From Pseudomonas sp. HS6 (lineage in GTDB: Bacteria > Pseudomonadota > Gammaproteobacteria > Pseudomonadales > Pseudomonadaceae): a DNA stretch of 64,000 nucleotides. The stretch spans positions 4,774,001 to 4,838,000 of the forward strand of contig NZ_CP067412.1 of assembly GCF_023375815.1 (NCBI RefSeq), read 5' to 3'. Of this stretch, positions 1-8,644 are shown piece by piece (within the stretch, counting starts at the first letter, position 1; every line of letters begins with the position of its first letter). The notes below the pieces were generated by a model. It saw only the letters and a program-made list of their open reading frames with translations. It had not been told where the DNA came from and ran no database searches. Position numbers and translations under genes: made by a program.

Positions 1-1
1 G

Positions 2-661
2 GACCAACGCGCGCATTTCAATGACGCCCTGAACGCCGCGCAACAGCGTTACCAGAACAGCCTGCCGCCGGCGGTGTTTCAGGCGCTGGTGAATAACAGC
101 AATCAGCGCTTCGCCCCTCAGGCCGTGGATCAACGAGCCGAAGCACAACTGCGCAAAAACCTCGCCGATCCAAAACCGGCCCTGTCGTTCTTTCAGTCAC
201 CGCTGGGCAAGAAGATCGTTGCCGCCGAACTGCTGGCGACCCGTCGCGATCAATTGGCGAAAAACGCCAAGGGCCTGCCGAAGATGCCGGCCAGCGACAG
301 TCGCCTGCTGATCATCGGCCACCTCGCCCAGGCCCTGCCCGCCCGTGAAGCCGGTGCCGAGGTCAGCCTGGCGATTGCCGGCGTGGCGGCGGACAGCCTG
401 AGCTCGATGATCCCCGGCCTGCTCGGCGGCGGTCAGGCCCAGAGCATGCTCAATGGTCAGCGCCAACGGCTGATGGATCAGATCGGTACCGAACTGAACA
501 ACACGCTGCTGTACGTCTATCGCGATTTGTCGGATGAAGAACTGGAAGAGTTCGCGACCTTTGCCGAGTCCACCGAAGGCAAAGCCTACTATCAGGCAGC
601 GCTGGCGGCGATCCGCGCCGGGTTGGCCGTGGGGCAAAGTACTTCGAACCTCAATCAGTGA
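2..661 (+). CDS. DUF2059-like conserved protein, 5' end outside window
   Basis: The reading frame is open from base 2 to the stop at 659-661, so the true start lies upstream; an internal GTG at 74 is not a convincing start. The visible 219 residues contain a block around FFQSPLGKKIVAAE and a C-terminal block YRDLSDEELEEFATFAESTEGKAYY. This pattern of 'F-x-SP-x-GKK' followed by 'Y..LSDEEL..F..F..S..GK.YY' is typical of DUF2059-type proteins, whose biochemical role is not known. The stop lies 1 base from the end of the convergent hydrolase gene, with no terminator between them. Confidence 0.75.
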   Translation, partial: DQRAHFNDALNAAQQRYQNSLPPAVFQALVNNSNQRFAPQAVDQRAEAQLRKNLADPKPALSFFQSPLGKKIVAAELLATRRDQLAKNAKGLPKMPASDSRLLIIGHLAQALPAREAGAEVSLAIAGVAADSLSSMIPGLLGGGQAQSMLNGQRQRLMDQIGTELNNTLLYVYRDLSDEELEEFATFAESTEGKAYYQAALAAIRAGLAVGQSTSNLNQ

Positions 662-662
662 A

Positions 663-1613
663 CTAGGGATTGCGGCCCTTGATCCGCTTGTTCAAGAATT
701 CGAAATATTCCTCGCGCATTTCCGCCGTCTCGTTGGCCAGGTGATGCCGCGCCTCCGCCAGCAGCAGAATCTGCGGCCGGTCGAACTTCCACTTCAGCAC
801 TTGCAGGTTGTGCGGCCAATCCACCGTCATGTCCGCCTGCCCCTGAATGATCAGCGGCCGGCGCGGACTTTTCTTCGCGTATTCCACACGTTTGATCCAG
901 CGTGACAACGCCCCGACCCACGCGGTCGGCAAGCGTTTTGGCTGCAAAGGATCGGCCTGCAGGAACGGCAGGAAATCCGGGTCGTTGGAGTTCTCGCTGA
1001 AACGTCGGGCGATGCCCCTGACAAAAGGTCTGAGCAGGTAATAACTGAACTGCGACCAGCCCCAGGCACGCGGCCGCACCAGCGGCGCCAGCAGGATCAA
1101 CTGACCTTGCGCCGGGCTGTTTTCGCCATGGTTGAGCACGTGATCGACAATGATCGCCCCGCCGGTGCTTTGCCCGCACAAGTGCCACGGCTGCGGCAGC
1201 GCAATCGAGCGCGCCTCGGCGAACAGGCCTTGCAGCGCGTCCTGATATTCAGAGAAGTCGCGGATGCTCGCCCGCTCGCCGCTGGACAACCCATGCCCCG
1301 GCAGATCGCAGGCAATCACCGCGAAGCCCTGATCCAGCGCCCACTCGATCACATGCCGGTACAGGCCGGTGTGGTCATAAAAACCATGCACCAGAAACAG
1401 CGTGGCCTTGGCTGTTTCCGCCGGCCACCAGCAATGGCTGACCAGTTCATATCCATCGACGTCGAACCGACCCATGCCGCGCCAGACATCGCGTTCCGGG
1501 AAGTCGGTCTTGTAAAACCGCTGATACGCCTTCGCCTCCTCGGACAACGGCTGCCACTCGGCCAACGGCTTGAGGCTCGCACGCAGATGATCGGGATTGA
1601 AGGCAGCAGACAT
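663..1613 (-). CDS. alpha/beta hydrolase (lysophospholipase / serine aminopeptidase S33 type)
   Basis: A 316-residue alpha/beta hydrolase. It shows the oxyanion-hole segment LFLVHGFYDHTG, the nucleophile elbow GQSTG (Ser nucleophile), and a late ARHHLANE segment that should carry the catalytic His. It has no signal peptide or transmembrane segment, so it is probably cytosolic. The substrate cannot be told; monoacylglycerol or lysophospholipid is the usual guess for this family. The start is set at MSAAFNP; the frame extends four codons upstream (MELP) without a better ribosome site. It is convergent with the DUF2059-like gene. Confidence 0.85.
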   Translation of the reverse strand: MSAAFNPDHLRASLKPLAEWQPLSEEAKAYQRFYKTDFPERDVWRGMGRFDVDGYELVSHCWWPAETAKATLFLVHGFYDHTGLYRHVIEWALDQGFAVIACDLPGHGLSSGERASIRDFSEYQDALQGLFAEARSIALPQPWHLCGQSTGGAIIVDHVLNHGENSPAQGQLILLAPLVRPRAWGWSQFSYYLLRPFVRGIARRFSENSNDPDFLPFLQADPLQPKRLPTAWVGALSRWIKRVEYAKKSPRRPLIIQGQADMTVDWPHNLQVLKWKFDRPQILLLAEARHHLANETAEMREEYFEFLNKRIKGRNP

Positions 1614-1682
1614 GGGCAATTCCAAAACGGTAAACGGACTTTATCGGCCTGCGATATTCATCTGTAGAAGCAAGCATGGCAA

Positions 1683-1953
1683 GCTTGGGGGCGCTCTCGA
1701 CTGATTTCCCCACCGCGTTGTCGCCTTAAAGCGAGCCAGGCAAGGCGCAGGCCGCTGGGAATGGTTGTTCCCTTTCCAAGGCCTGCAACGCAGGCTGGCT
1801 CGCTTTAAGGCACAACCCGAAGGGCCGGGCCTGCTGTTGTGCAGGGCTGCGTTGCTCGAAGCTTATTTGGAACAACCAAACCGCGCTTCTCGCGTCTTGC
1901 CCTGCACAACAGCAGACCCAGCGCGGCGGGGAAATCAGTCGAGAGCGCCCCCA
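1683..1953. repeat. 271-bp nested inverted-repeat (cloverleaf-like) element
   Basis: The outer arms at about 1686-1717 and 1920-1951 are inverted copies of about 32 bp with one mismatch (core gggggcgctctcgactgatt). Inside are two further perfect 17-bp inverted pairs: 1723-1739 with 1795-1811 (gccttaaagcgagccag) and 1831-1847 with 1899-1915 (ctgctgttgtgcagggc). The first inner stem encloses gcaggcc/ggcctgc (1747-1753 and 1780-1786). The loops of the two inner hairpins carry complementary 9-mers, ggttgttcc at 1763 and ggaacaacc at 1869. There is no coding potential. It ends 20 bp before the start of the next gene. I cannot name the family. Confidence 0.9.
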
Positions 1954-1972
1954 GCCTTCGAGGATCGAAAAC

Positions 1973-2548
1973 ATGCGTTCGCCCTACCGCACCGCGTTGT
2001 TCGCCAGCCTGCTCACCATCGTGTGTGCCGGCGTGCTGTGGGCCGCGTACGACTGGTTTCAGGGCCGCTACCTGCGGGCCTTCAGCGAACACACTGCGGT
2101 GTTTTCCGGCGATCCGCTGCGACTGCCCGACAATCTCGCCGGCCCCGGCAATATCCGCCTCGTGCACTTCTGGGACCCGGCCTGCCCGTGCAACGTCGGC
2201 AATCAGCAGCACCTGACCGAGATGGTCGAACAGTTCGGTCCCAAGGGTGTGGAGTTCTTTGCCGTGCAGAAGACTGGCAGCCACGGCCAGTTGCCTGCCA
2301 CGCTCAGCCAGTTGAAAACCATCACGGTCCTGCCCGGTTCCGAACAGATCCCCGCCAGCCCGGCCGTGGCGATCTGGGACCGCAGCGGCAAACTGGCGTA
2401 CTTCGGCCCCTACAGCGAAGGGCTGACCTGCAACTCCAGCAACAGTTTTATCGAACCGATCCTGCAAGCGTTGAGTGATGATCGTCCGGTGAATGCGACT
2501 CATACGTTGGCGGTTGGGTGTTATTGCCCGTGGGTGAGTGGAGAGTGA
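1973..2548 (+). CDS. thioredoxin-like fold membrane-anchored protein (DUF6436 type)
   Basis: A 191-residue protein with an N-terminal hydrophobic segment (about residues 7-25) that should act as a membrane anchor or uncleaved signal. A thioredoxin-like region follows, with HFWDPACPCN in the place of the usual WCxxC active site. CPC is an unusual spacing for a redox pair. A further Cys pair occurs near the C-terminus (GCYCPW). This suggests a periplasmic thiol-redox or metal-binding role, but the reaction is unknown. The nested repeat element abuts its 5' side, so its promoter must lie within or before that element. A GAGG stretch about 11 bases upstream is the likely ribosome site. Confidence 0.8.
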   Translation: MRSPYRTALFASLLTIVCAGVLWAAYDWFQGRYLRAFSEHTAVFSGDPLRLPDNLAGPGNIRLVHFWDPACPCNVGNQQHLTEMVEQFGPKGVEFFAVQKTGSHGQLPATLSQLKTITVLPGSEQIPASPAVAIWDRSGKLAYFGPYSEGLTCNSSNSFIEPILQALSDDRPVNATHTLAVGCYCPWVSGE

Positions 2549-2569
2549 GAGTTTCGCCACACTCCAAAA

Positions 2570-2827
2570 CTAAACTACTTTGAAACCAGGCTTGCCGTTG
2601 GCCGCCCGCCACGCCTTAACTTCTTTCACAATCGCTTCAGGGCAATCTTCCCTACCGTCCTTTGGATAGTAGATCAGATCGGACCCATCCGGATGTTCTG
2701 TTAAATTCTCAAACTCAAAAACGGCTTCAATTTGCTCCCTCTCAGTCGAATAGGATGACTCATATATACCTCTGACGAACAGTAAAAAATCTTTCTCAGT
2801 AAAACTAGAGATCAACCTACCTTTCAT
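2570..2827 (-). CDS. Im9-type bacteriocin immunity protein (distal copy)
   Basis: An 85-residue acidic protein of the colicin E2/E7/E8/E9 immunity family. Hallmarks are the helix SFTEKDFLLFV, the LTEHPDGSDLIYYP motif whose Tyr-Tyr contacts the DNase, and the C-terminal [12 protein letters not shown]. Length matches the family (about 85-87 residues). The start is MKGRL because GGTGGTGAG precedes that ATG. It lies 67 bp downstream of a paralogous immunity gene and is more AT-rich than neighbouring core genes, which suggests transfer. It should bind and block an HNH DNase; whether its cognate toxin is the one here is uncertain. Confidence 0.92.
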   Translation of the reverse strand: MKGRLISSFTEKDFLLFVRGIYESSYSTEREQIEAVFEFENLTEHPDGSDLIYYPKDGREDCPEAIVKEVKAWRAANGKPGFKVV

Positions 2828-2894
2828 CTCACCACCCAAATCAAAGAGTGCCCTTGCACTAAACATGCAAGAGCACGAACTGAACTAAAACTCA

Positions 2895-3149
2895 CTATTT
2901 CTTAAAACCCGGCTTACCATTAGCCGCCCGCCATTTTTTTACTTCTTCAACAATCCCTGAAGGACTGTCCTCTCTATCGTCTCTAGGATAATAAATCAGA
3001 TCCGCCCCATCTGGATGCTCTGTTAAACGTCTAAATTCCAAAACCATTTTCACGTCATCCTCCTCCGTGCGTGCGTCGCTGTCACAGACTGAAATCACAA
3101 ACTCTAAAAACTCTTGCTCTGTATAATCAGAAATCGACCTAACTCTCAT
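2895..3149 (-). CDS. Im9-type bacteriocin immunity protein (proximal copy)
   Basis: An 84-residue immunity protein with the same motifs as its downstream neighbour ([38 protein letters not shown]). The two differ mainly in helix II ([20 protein letters not shown] against YESSYSTEREQIEAVFEFEN), which is the specificity helix in this family. The start MRVRS follows GGGGTGGTGAG, which also contains the stop of the bacteriocin gene at 3151-3153, so translation is probably coupled. This tight link makes it the best candidate for the cognate immunity protein. Confidence 0.93.
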   Translation of the reverse strand: MRVRSISDYTEQEFLEFVISVCDSDARTEEDDVKMVLEFRRLTEHPDGADLIYYPRDDREDSPSGIVEEVKKWRAANGKPGFKK

Positions 3150-3150
3150 C

Positions 3151-5538
3151 TCACCACCCCCTGCCATGAATATCTTTGTGGCGCTTTGGCGTAACAACAC
3201 TGATATTTTCTAAACCGTACACACTGCCATCATTCGATATATATATTTTGTGATGAAGCTCAAACTTTCCCGCTTCGCCCGCCCACTCTTTTTCAGGTGC
3301 ATAGGGGGACTTTCCTTTTTCCATCGCAGACAGACTCTGCTTTTTAAACTGAGCCGCCAACTCCGGATCCCCAGCCACCGCCTTCCAAAACGCCTCCCGA
3401 AACGCCCGAAAATTCCTGAACTCCCGCCCTCGCAACTGATCGGCAATCTGCGCCGGCACCGGTGCGCCTTCGCCCTGCGATGCGCTCCCGAGCCAGTTGC
3501 CCGATACCACCTGCCCAACACCTGACGCGACACCCGGATCCTCCCGCCGATCCCGAAACATCGTGTAGTTCGGCGGCAGCCCGGAGTCCTGCGGGAACAC
3601 CAGGACATAGTCATCGAATCCGGCTTCTAAAACGGCCGGGAACGAATCGAGGCGTCCCTCGACCGGGACTACCGTCGCCCCAGTATAGGCAGGCACATCC
3701 GGCTGCCCCGCCGGTGAGGTCGTCGAGCTGTTTCCCGGATTGACGATCGGCGTCCACGTCAGGGTGCGTGGCGGAACGTCGGCGGTAGTCGCGGTGTAGA
3801 CGTTGCGTTCGGCGTCGTAAGCAGCCGCCACCACCTTGGTGGCCGACGGAATACTCCGCCCATCAGTCTTGACGACAAAAACCTCTGACTGCCCGTTCGC
3901 GTCGGTCTTTGAACTGACACGGTAAGGCAGATCAACCGTCCCGCCAGCCGCCGCGATGGCGTACAGATCTGGCGCAAATTCTGGCGCGAGATCCGACAGC
4001 GGCGTACTGAACGCATAACGGTCCGGCAGTTCGCCGTTACCCAGTTTCGAGGAGTAGACCAACGCGGAAACGCCGACCACCGCGCCCGCCCCGACGCTGG
4101 CCGCCAGACTGCCCAGAGCCGTGATGGCGCTGCGAACCGCCGCTTGCAGACTGACCGAAGCGGCCTCGGCAACCGCCAGGACTCCCGCCGAAGTCATGAA
4201 CAGCGGTCCTGCCGCAGAAGTGGCACCCGGGGCGCGGAAGGTATGGGCGGAACGCAGCGCCTCTGCCGCTATACGCGCTTGCTCTTCGGCAAGGCGCCTG
4301 GCCTCTGCTTCTGCGGCGACTCGCGCCTCCTCCCGTATACGTGCCTGCTCCTCGGCAACACGCCGGGCCTCAGCCTCCGCGGCAATACGCGCCTGCTCCT
4401 GCAAATGCCGAGCTTCCTGTTCCTTGGCAATGCGTATCTGTTCCTGCAGACGCTCCGCCTCTTGGGCGCGGGCGATCAGACCGGCAAAAGCGTCCGCAGC
4501 CGCCGCCATGTGCCGGGCACTTTCCGAGTGCAGAAGCGATGCGTGATAGTCCTGCCAGCGCTTGCCCAGATCCGTAGTGGCCTGCAAGTCCACCAGATTC
4601 TTCAGCGCCTCGAGCTCAGGCTTGCTCAATGGGAAGTTGATCGCCGGGTTGGCGATTGCATAGGGCCGGACAGCTGCCTGCTCTGCGGCGCTGATGTTGT
4701 CCGCTGCAAATTTATAGTTCGTGAGCGTTTGAGAGAGACTGCCTCCGGTTGATCCCGCAATGGCGGCCATTCTTTCAACGAGAAAGCCCGGCAGGAAATG
4801 CAAACGGATATTCGTTTCCAGATTGACCACGGATAGCCTTTCGGCAGAAAGAATCTGCTGGGCGTCCCTGGTGGTTTGAGTTGCGGCCTCAACCTGGGCT
4901 CTTCTTGTGGCCAACTCCGGAAGTTGATTGGCGATGATGGCCATCACCCAGGAAAGTCGCCGCAGCTCCATTGCCGAGCGATAGGCCCTGTCGATGGCGG
5001 CATAAGCGATGGATACGTCCGGCACGGGCAACGTCAGACTTTCCCGTATTTTCCTGAAGGACAAATCCTTCATCAGAAAAAACGGATTATGGCCATATAA
5101 CGAATAAGCGCCCTCGGTGTGGGCCCGATACTCCAACAACTTCGCATGAATAACCTGAATGGTTATTTCCTGATCGGCCTTTACTTTCCGCTCTGGAGAA
5201 AGCCCTGCGCCGGCGGCTTGCCGGGCCTGTTCAACTTCATTGTTTGAAGTCGCTCCTATATTGCTGAATATTCCAGCGTACTCGAGATCAATATGTGCCT
5301 GAGCATTCTGCTGCTCATGCATCAAGTCATCCCAAATGAATGGGGTTAACGGATCGAGTTTGCCGGAACCTTGACCGGTGCCTCTATGCGGCCCTTCATT
5401 CAACCCCCAGCTTCCCGAGAAAAACCCACCCTGTCCCAATCGAACTGGCTTCACCCCCTTGATGGGTATTGGCGCCAGTTCATATTTACCCGGCCCGGTC
5501 TGCCTGTGAGGCCCAAGATAATTTTCAATATCACTCAT
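3151..5538 (-). CDS. S-type pyocin / colicin-like bacteriocin with HNH DNase domain
   Basis: A 795-residue secreted toxin. The N-terminal 340 residues, probably for receptor binding and entry, are Gly/Pro-rich and resemble no family I can name. Residues about 353-433 form a charged coiled coil of repeated EEARxxAEEQARI units. An Ala/Gly-rich segment follows, then a pyocin S translocation domain (about 525-660). The C-terminus is a colicin E9-like HNH nuclease: H762-H763, N778, H787 and H791 in [10 protein letters not shown]...TPKRHKDIH. There is no signal peptide or lysis gene, as usual for S-pyocins. It is followed directly by two immunity genes. The HNH residues are intact, so the toxin is probably active. 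Confidence 0.95.
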   Translation of the reverse strand: MSDIENYLGPHRQTGPGKYELAPIPIKGVKPVRLGQGGFFSGSWGLNEGPHRGTGQGSGKLDPLTPFIWDDLMHEQQNAQAHIDLEYAGIFSNIGATSNNEVEQARQAAGAGLSPERKVKADQEITIQVIHAKLLEYRAHTEGAYSLYGHNPFFLMKDLSFRKIRESLTLPVPDVSIAYAAIDRAYRSAMELRRLSWVMAIIANQLPELATRRAQVEAATQTTRDAQQILSAERLSVVNLETNIRLHFLPGFLVERMAAIAGSTGGSLSQTLTNYKFAADNISAAEQAAVRPYAIANPAINFPLSKPELEALKNLVDLQATTDLGKRWQDYHASLLHSESARHMAAAADAFAGLIARAQEAERLQEQIRIAKEQEARHLQEQARIAAEAEARRVAEEQARIREEARVAAEAEARRLAEEQARIAAEALRSAHTFRAPGATSAAGPLFMTSAGVLAVAEAASVSLQAAVRSAITALGSLAASVGAGAVVGVSALVYSSKLGNGELPDRYAFSTPLSDLAPEFAPDLYAIAAAGGTVDLPYRVSSKTDANGQSEVFVVKTDGRSIPSATKVVAAAYDAERNVYTATTADVPPRTLTWTPIVNPGNSSTTSPAGQPDVPAYTGATVVPVEGRLDSFPAVLEAGFDDYVLVFPQDSGLPPNYTMFRDRREDPGVASGVGQVVSGNWLGSASQGEGAPVPAQIADQLRGREFRNFRAFREAFWKAVAGDPELAAQFKKQSLSAMEKGKSPYAPEKEWAGEAGKFELHHKIYISNDGSVYGLENISVVTPKRHKDIHGRGW

Positions 5539-5616
5539 ACGACTTCTCCATGTCAGTTATTCCATGTATTGAATTCGCTAACTTCGTTTTCGCCCTCTGC
5601 TTTTTCTCGAGGCCTT

Positions 5617-5789
5617 TTATAGGGCCACGCCGTTAAACACCGCAATAACAAACTTGTAGTGCACTTCCCGAAAACCTGAAGGAAACTTCCTATTCAGGAA
5701 ATACTGTGTTATGAAATCCTGGTTGCCATCTTCAACTAGATCAGCACCATCAATGCCTTCATATAAATAGAACGACAGGGAGCAGATTT
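5617..5789 (-). pseudogene. possible 3' remnant of an unidentified AT-rich gene
   Basis: An open frame on the minus strand ends at 5617 and would encode a C-terminal piece including GADLVEDGNQDFITQYF and FREVHYKFVIAVFNG. The codons are AT-rich like the immunity genes and unlike the neighbouring core genes, and the composition looks protein-like. It has no credible start, because the frame runs into the ribosome site of the opposite-strand acylase. It could be the tail of a lost immunity or toxin-associated gene of the bacteriocin island, or chance. I do not recognise the family. Confidence 0.25.
5637..5646 (-). promoter_or_regulatory. candidate P-box (PrtN-type) upstream of the bacteriocin
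   Basis: On the minus strand the sequence reads ATTGCGGTGT, which fits the pyocin P-box consensus ATTGnnGTnn. It is followed about 20 bases on by TATAAAAGG, a plausible -10 region, about 85 bases before the bacteriocin ATG. Known pyocin promoters carry two to four P-boxes and only one good copy is seen here, so this is weak. Confidence 0.25.
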
Positions 5790-5791
5790 TT

Positions 5792-8203
5792 ATGAAAAAA
5801 GGCCTGACCGTACTTGCGTTGCTGATCGTCATTCCCGCCGTCGGGGTCGGCGGCTACCTCTACAGCAAACAACCGACGCGTCAGGGCCAGGTGGAGTTGC
5901 GCAACCTGCAAGGCTCGGTGACCGTGCGTTATGACGAGCGCGGTGTGCCGCACATCCGCGCCGAAAACGAGGCCGACCTCTATCGTGCCCTCGGCTATGT
6001 GCACGCCCAGGACCGGCTGTTCCAGATGGAAGCCATGCGCCGTCTGGCCCAGGGCGAACTGGCCGAAGTGCTCGGGCCGAAACTGCTCGACACCGACAAA
6101 CTGTTCCGCAGCCTGCGCATCCGCGAGCGCGCCGCCACTTACGTGGCCAGCCTCGACAAACAGTCACCGGCGTGGAAGGCCCTGCAAGCCTATCTGGACG
6201 GCATCAATCAATATCAGGACTCGCACGCCGCCCCTGTCGAATTCGACGTGCTGGGCATCCCCAAGCGGCCGTTCATCGCCGAGGACAGCATCAGCGTCGC
6301 CGGCTACATGGCCTACAGCTTCGCCGCCGCGTTTCGCACCGAACCGTTGCTGACCTACGTGCGCGATCAGCTCGGCGCCGATTACCTGAACGTGTTCGAT
6401 CTCGACTGGCAGCCCAAAGGCGTGCTTGCCAAGGGCCGCGCCAACAGCGCACCGGCACTCGCTGCCGAAGACTGGAAAGACCTGAATGCCCTCGCCCGCC
6501 TCAGCGAACAGGCACTGATCGACAACGGCCTGCCGCAGTTCGAAGGCAGCAACGCCTGGGTGATTGCCGGCAGCCGCAGCAAGGGCGGCAAGGCATTACT
6601 GGCCGGCGATCCACACATCCGCTTCTCGGTGCCGTCGGTGTGGTACGAAGCGCAGTTGTCGGCGCCGGGTTTTGAACTCTACGGCCATCATCAGGCGCTG
6701 GTGCCGTTTGCGTTTCTGGGGCACAACCTGGATTTCGGCTGGAGCCTGACCATGTTCCAGAACGATGACCTGGACCTGATCGCCGAGAAGGTCAATCCAG
6801 ACAATCCGAACCAGGTCTGGTATCACGGCCAGTGGACCGACATGGTCAGCACCGAGCAGCAGATTGCGGTGAAAGGCCAGGCGCCGGTGACCATCACCCT
6901 GCGCCAGTCGCCCCACGGCCCGATCGTCAATGACGCTCTCGGCAGCGCCGCCGGGAAAACCCCGATTGCGATGTGGTGGGCGTTCCTCGAAACACCGAAC
7001 CCGATCCTCGAAGGCTTCTACCAGCTCAACCGCGCCGACACCCTGGCCAAGGCCCGCGCCGCTGCCGCCAAGGTGCAGGCACCGGGGCTGAACATTGTCT
7101 ACGCCAACGCCAAGGGCGATATCGCCTGGTGGGCCTCGGCGCTGCTGCCCAAGCGTCCGACCGGGGTCAAACCCGAGTTCATCCTCGATGGCAGCGGCAA
7201 TCAGGCGGACAAGGACGGCTTCTTCCCGTTCAGCGCCAACCCGCAGGAAGAGAACCCGGCGAGGGGTTATATCGTCTCGGCCAACTTCCAGCCCGTGTCG
7301 CCGACCGGCATGGAGATTCCCGGTTACTACAACCTCGCCGACCGTGGCCAGCAACTCAACCGCCAGCTCGCCGACAAGAATGTGAAGTGGGACAACGAGG
7401 CCAATCAGAAGCTGCAACTGGGCACCACCACCGGTTACGGCCCTCGCGTGCTGGCACCTCTGCTGCCTGTGTTGCGAGAAGTGGTAAGTGATCCGGCGCA
7501 ACTGAAACTGGTCGAGCAACTGGCACAGTGGCAAGGCGACTATCCACTGGATTCGGTCAACGCGACGGTGTTCAACCAGTTCCTCTATGACCTGGCTGAC
7601 GCGGCGATGCGCGATGAACTGGGCAACGACATGTTCGAGACCCTGCTGTCGACCCGCGTGCTCGATGCAGCGCTGCCGCGACTGGCCGCAAACGCCGACT
7701 CACCGTGGTGGGACAACCGCAACACTCCGGGCAAGGAGACCCGCGCCGACACCGTGCGCACCGCGTGGCAGGCGAGCATGGCGCACCTGAAACAGACCCT
7801 CGGCGACGATGCTTCCGGCTGGCAATGGGGCAAGGCGCACACCCTGACTCATGGTCATCCGTTGGGTCAGCAGAAGCCGCTGGATCGGATTTTCAACGTA
7901 GGCACGTTTGCCGCACCGGGCTCCCATGAAGTACCGAACAACCTCTCGGCGAAGATCGGCCCGGCGCCGTGGCCGGTGACCTACGGTCCGTCGACGCGAC
8001 GGCTGGTGGACTTCGCTGATCCTGCTCACAGCCTGACGATCAACCCGGTCGGCCAGAGCGGCGTGCCGTTCGACAGCCACTATGACGATCAGGCGGAGGC
8101 GTATGTGGACGGAATGTATGTGCAGGCGCATTTCAGTGAGGAAGAGGTGACGGCGAATACGCGGAGTACGCTGAAACTGCTTCCAAAGCGGGCTGCGCCT
8201 TAA
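5792..8203 (+). CDS. penicillin acylase family protein (possible acyl-homoserine lactone acylase, HacB-like)
   Basis: An 803-residue Ntn-hydrolase precursor. It has an N-terminal hydrophobic segment (residues 4-25), an alpha-subunit region with VRYDERGVPHIRA and GYVHAQDRLFQMEAMRR, and the autoprocessing site FEGSNAWV. There Ser253 would become the N-terminal nucleophile of the beta subunit after Gly-Ser cleavage. It should be exported and processed in the periplasm. Family members hydrolyse penicillins, cyclic lipopeptides or acyl-homoserine lactones; the N-terminus looks closer to HacB than to QuiP or PvdQ, but that is a judgement from memory. AGGGAG lies upstream of the ATG. An rRNA-type promoter region points at its 3' end from the opposite strand. 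Confidence 0.9.
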   Translation: MKKGLTVLALLIVIPAVGVGGYLYSKQPTRQGQVELRNLQGSVTVRYDERGVPHIRAENEADLYRALGYVHAQDRLFQMEAMRRLAQGELAEVLGPKLLDTDKLFRSLRIRERAATYVASLDKQSPAWKALQAYLDGINQYQDSHAAPVEFDVLGIPKRPFIAEDSISVAGYMAYSFAAAFRTEPLLTYVRDQLGADYLNVFDLDWQPKGVLAKGRANSAPALAAEDWKDLNALARLSEQALIDNGLPQFEGSNAWVIAGSRSKGGKALLAGDPHIRFSVPSVWYEAQLSAPGFELYGHHQALVPFAFLGHNLDFGWSLTMFQNDDLDLIAEKVNPDNPNQVWYHGQWTDMVSTEQQIAVKGQAPVTITLRQSPHGPIVNDALGSAAGKTPIAMWWAFLETPNPILEGFYQLNRADTLAKARAAAAKVQAPGLNIVYANAKGDIAWWASALLPKRPTGVKPEFILDGSGNQADKDGFFPFSANPQEENPARGYIVSANFQPVSPTGMEIPGYYNLADRGQQLNRQLADKNVKWDNEANQKLQLGTTTGYGPRVLAPLLPVLREVVSDPAQLKLVEQLAQWQGDYPLDSVNATVFNQFLYDLADAAMRDELGNDMFETLLSTRVLDAALPRLAANADSPWWDNRNTPGKETRADTVRTAWQASMAHLKQTLGDDASGWQWGKAHTLTHGHPLGQQKPLDRIFNVGTFAAPGSHEVPNNLSAKIGPAPWPVTYGPSTRRLVDFADPAHSLTINPVGQSGVPFDSHYDDQAEAYVDGMYVQAHFSEEEVTANTRSTLKLLPKRAAP

Positions 8204-8209
8204 AAGCTG

Positions 8210-8325
8210 CAACTTGTGATGCTGATAATCTTTCTGACTATCAGTCTGACTCCACAAGCACCCACACGAATTGCTTGATTCAGTTGTTAAAGAGCGGTTG
8301 GTTAAGATCTTTCGTCTCAACCGAG
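8210..8325 (-). ncRNA. orphan 16S rRNA leader (no rRNA genes follow)
   Basis: Read on the minus strand, this is very like the Pseudomonas pre-16S leader: GGTTGAGACGAAAGATCTTA, then CCGCTCTTTAACAACTG (boxA), AATTCGTGTGGGTGCTTGTG, GAGTCAGACTGATAGTC, and a CTTGTG/CACAAG stem ending in CACAAGTT. In an intact operon the leader would run on to the 16S gene. Here it passes within about 10 bases into the stop codon of the acylase gene, and no 16S, 23S or 5S sequence is present. The start is inferred from the proximal promoter. Any transcript would be antisense to the acylase gene. Confidence 0.75.
8285..8295 (-). promoter_or_regulatory. rrn boxA antitermination element
   Basis: GCTCTTTAACA on the minus strand is an essentially perfect boxA, the NusB/NusE-binding site of rRNA antitermination complexes. 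It lies about 40 bases after the -10 of the proximal promoter, as in rRNA leaders. Confidence 0.8.
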
Positions 8326-8331
8326 GCGCGC

Positions 8332-8359
8332 ATTCTACAGCAGCCTCATTTGCTGTCAA
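8332..8359 (-). promoter_or_regulatory. rRNA-type promoter, proximal
   Basis: On the minus strand: TTGACA, a 16-base spacer, TAGAAT, then the GC-rich discriminator GCGCGCC. The near-consensus boxes, short spacer and GC discriminator are typical of strong rRNA promoters under stringent control. Confidence 0.85.
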
Positions 8360-8441
8360 GTGATTATTTTCAGAAGTTTTCGAAGAATTCTTCAACAACT
8401 TCAACCACTTGCGCTTCCGATCTCTCGTTAGCGGGAGGCGA

Positions 8442-8469
8442 ATTCTACAGCGTTACACGCTGCTGTCAA
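8442..8469 (-). promoter_or_regulatory. rRNA-type promoter, middle
   Basis: On the minus strand: TTGACA, 16-base spacer, TAGAAT, then TCGCCTCCCGC. It shares the bases around both boxes with the proximal promoter, about 110 bp downstream. Confidence 0.8.
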
Positions 8470-8644
8470 CACCTCTTTTTCTCCGCTTTCGATCGAGAAG
8501 ATCGAACCGTTGAAAGCACCAGATAAACCGGCATTTTCAACTCCTTCCAGGCTTCGATGACCTGAAGCAAGTCGCTGTCGAAAACTGCGTAACTCATTGA
8601 GTTTCAAGGAGTTTTCCGTTTCGACTGCGCCGGAAGTGGGGCGA

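Noticed and set aside
5792..8203. Assignment of the acylase as QuiP or PvdQ
   Set aside because: The N-terminal sequence does not resemble what I recall of QuiP, and the neighbourhood is not the pyoverdine locus; substrate left open.
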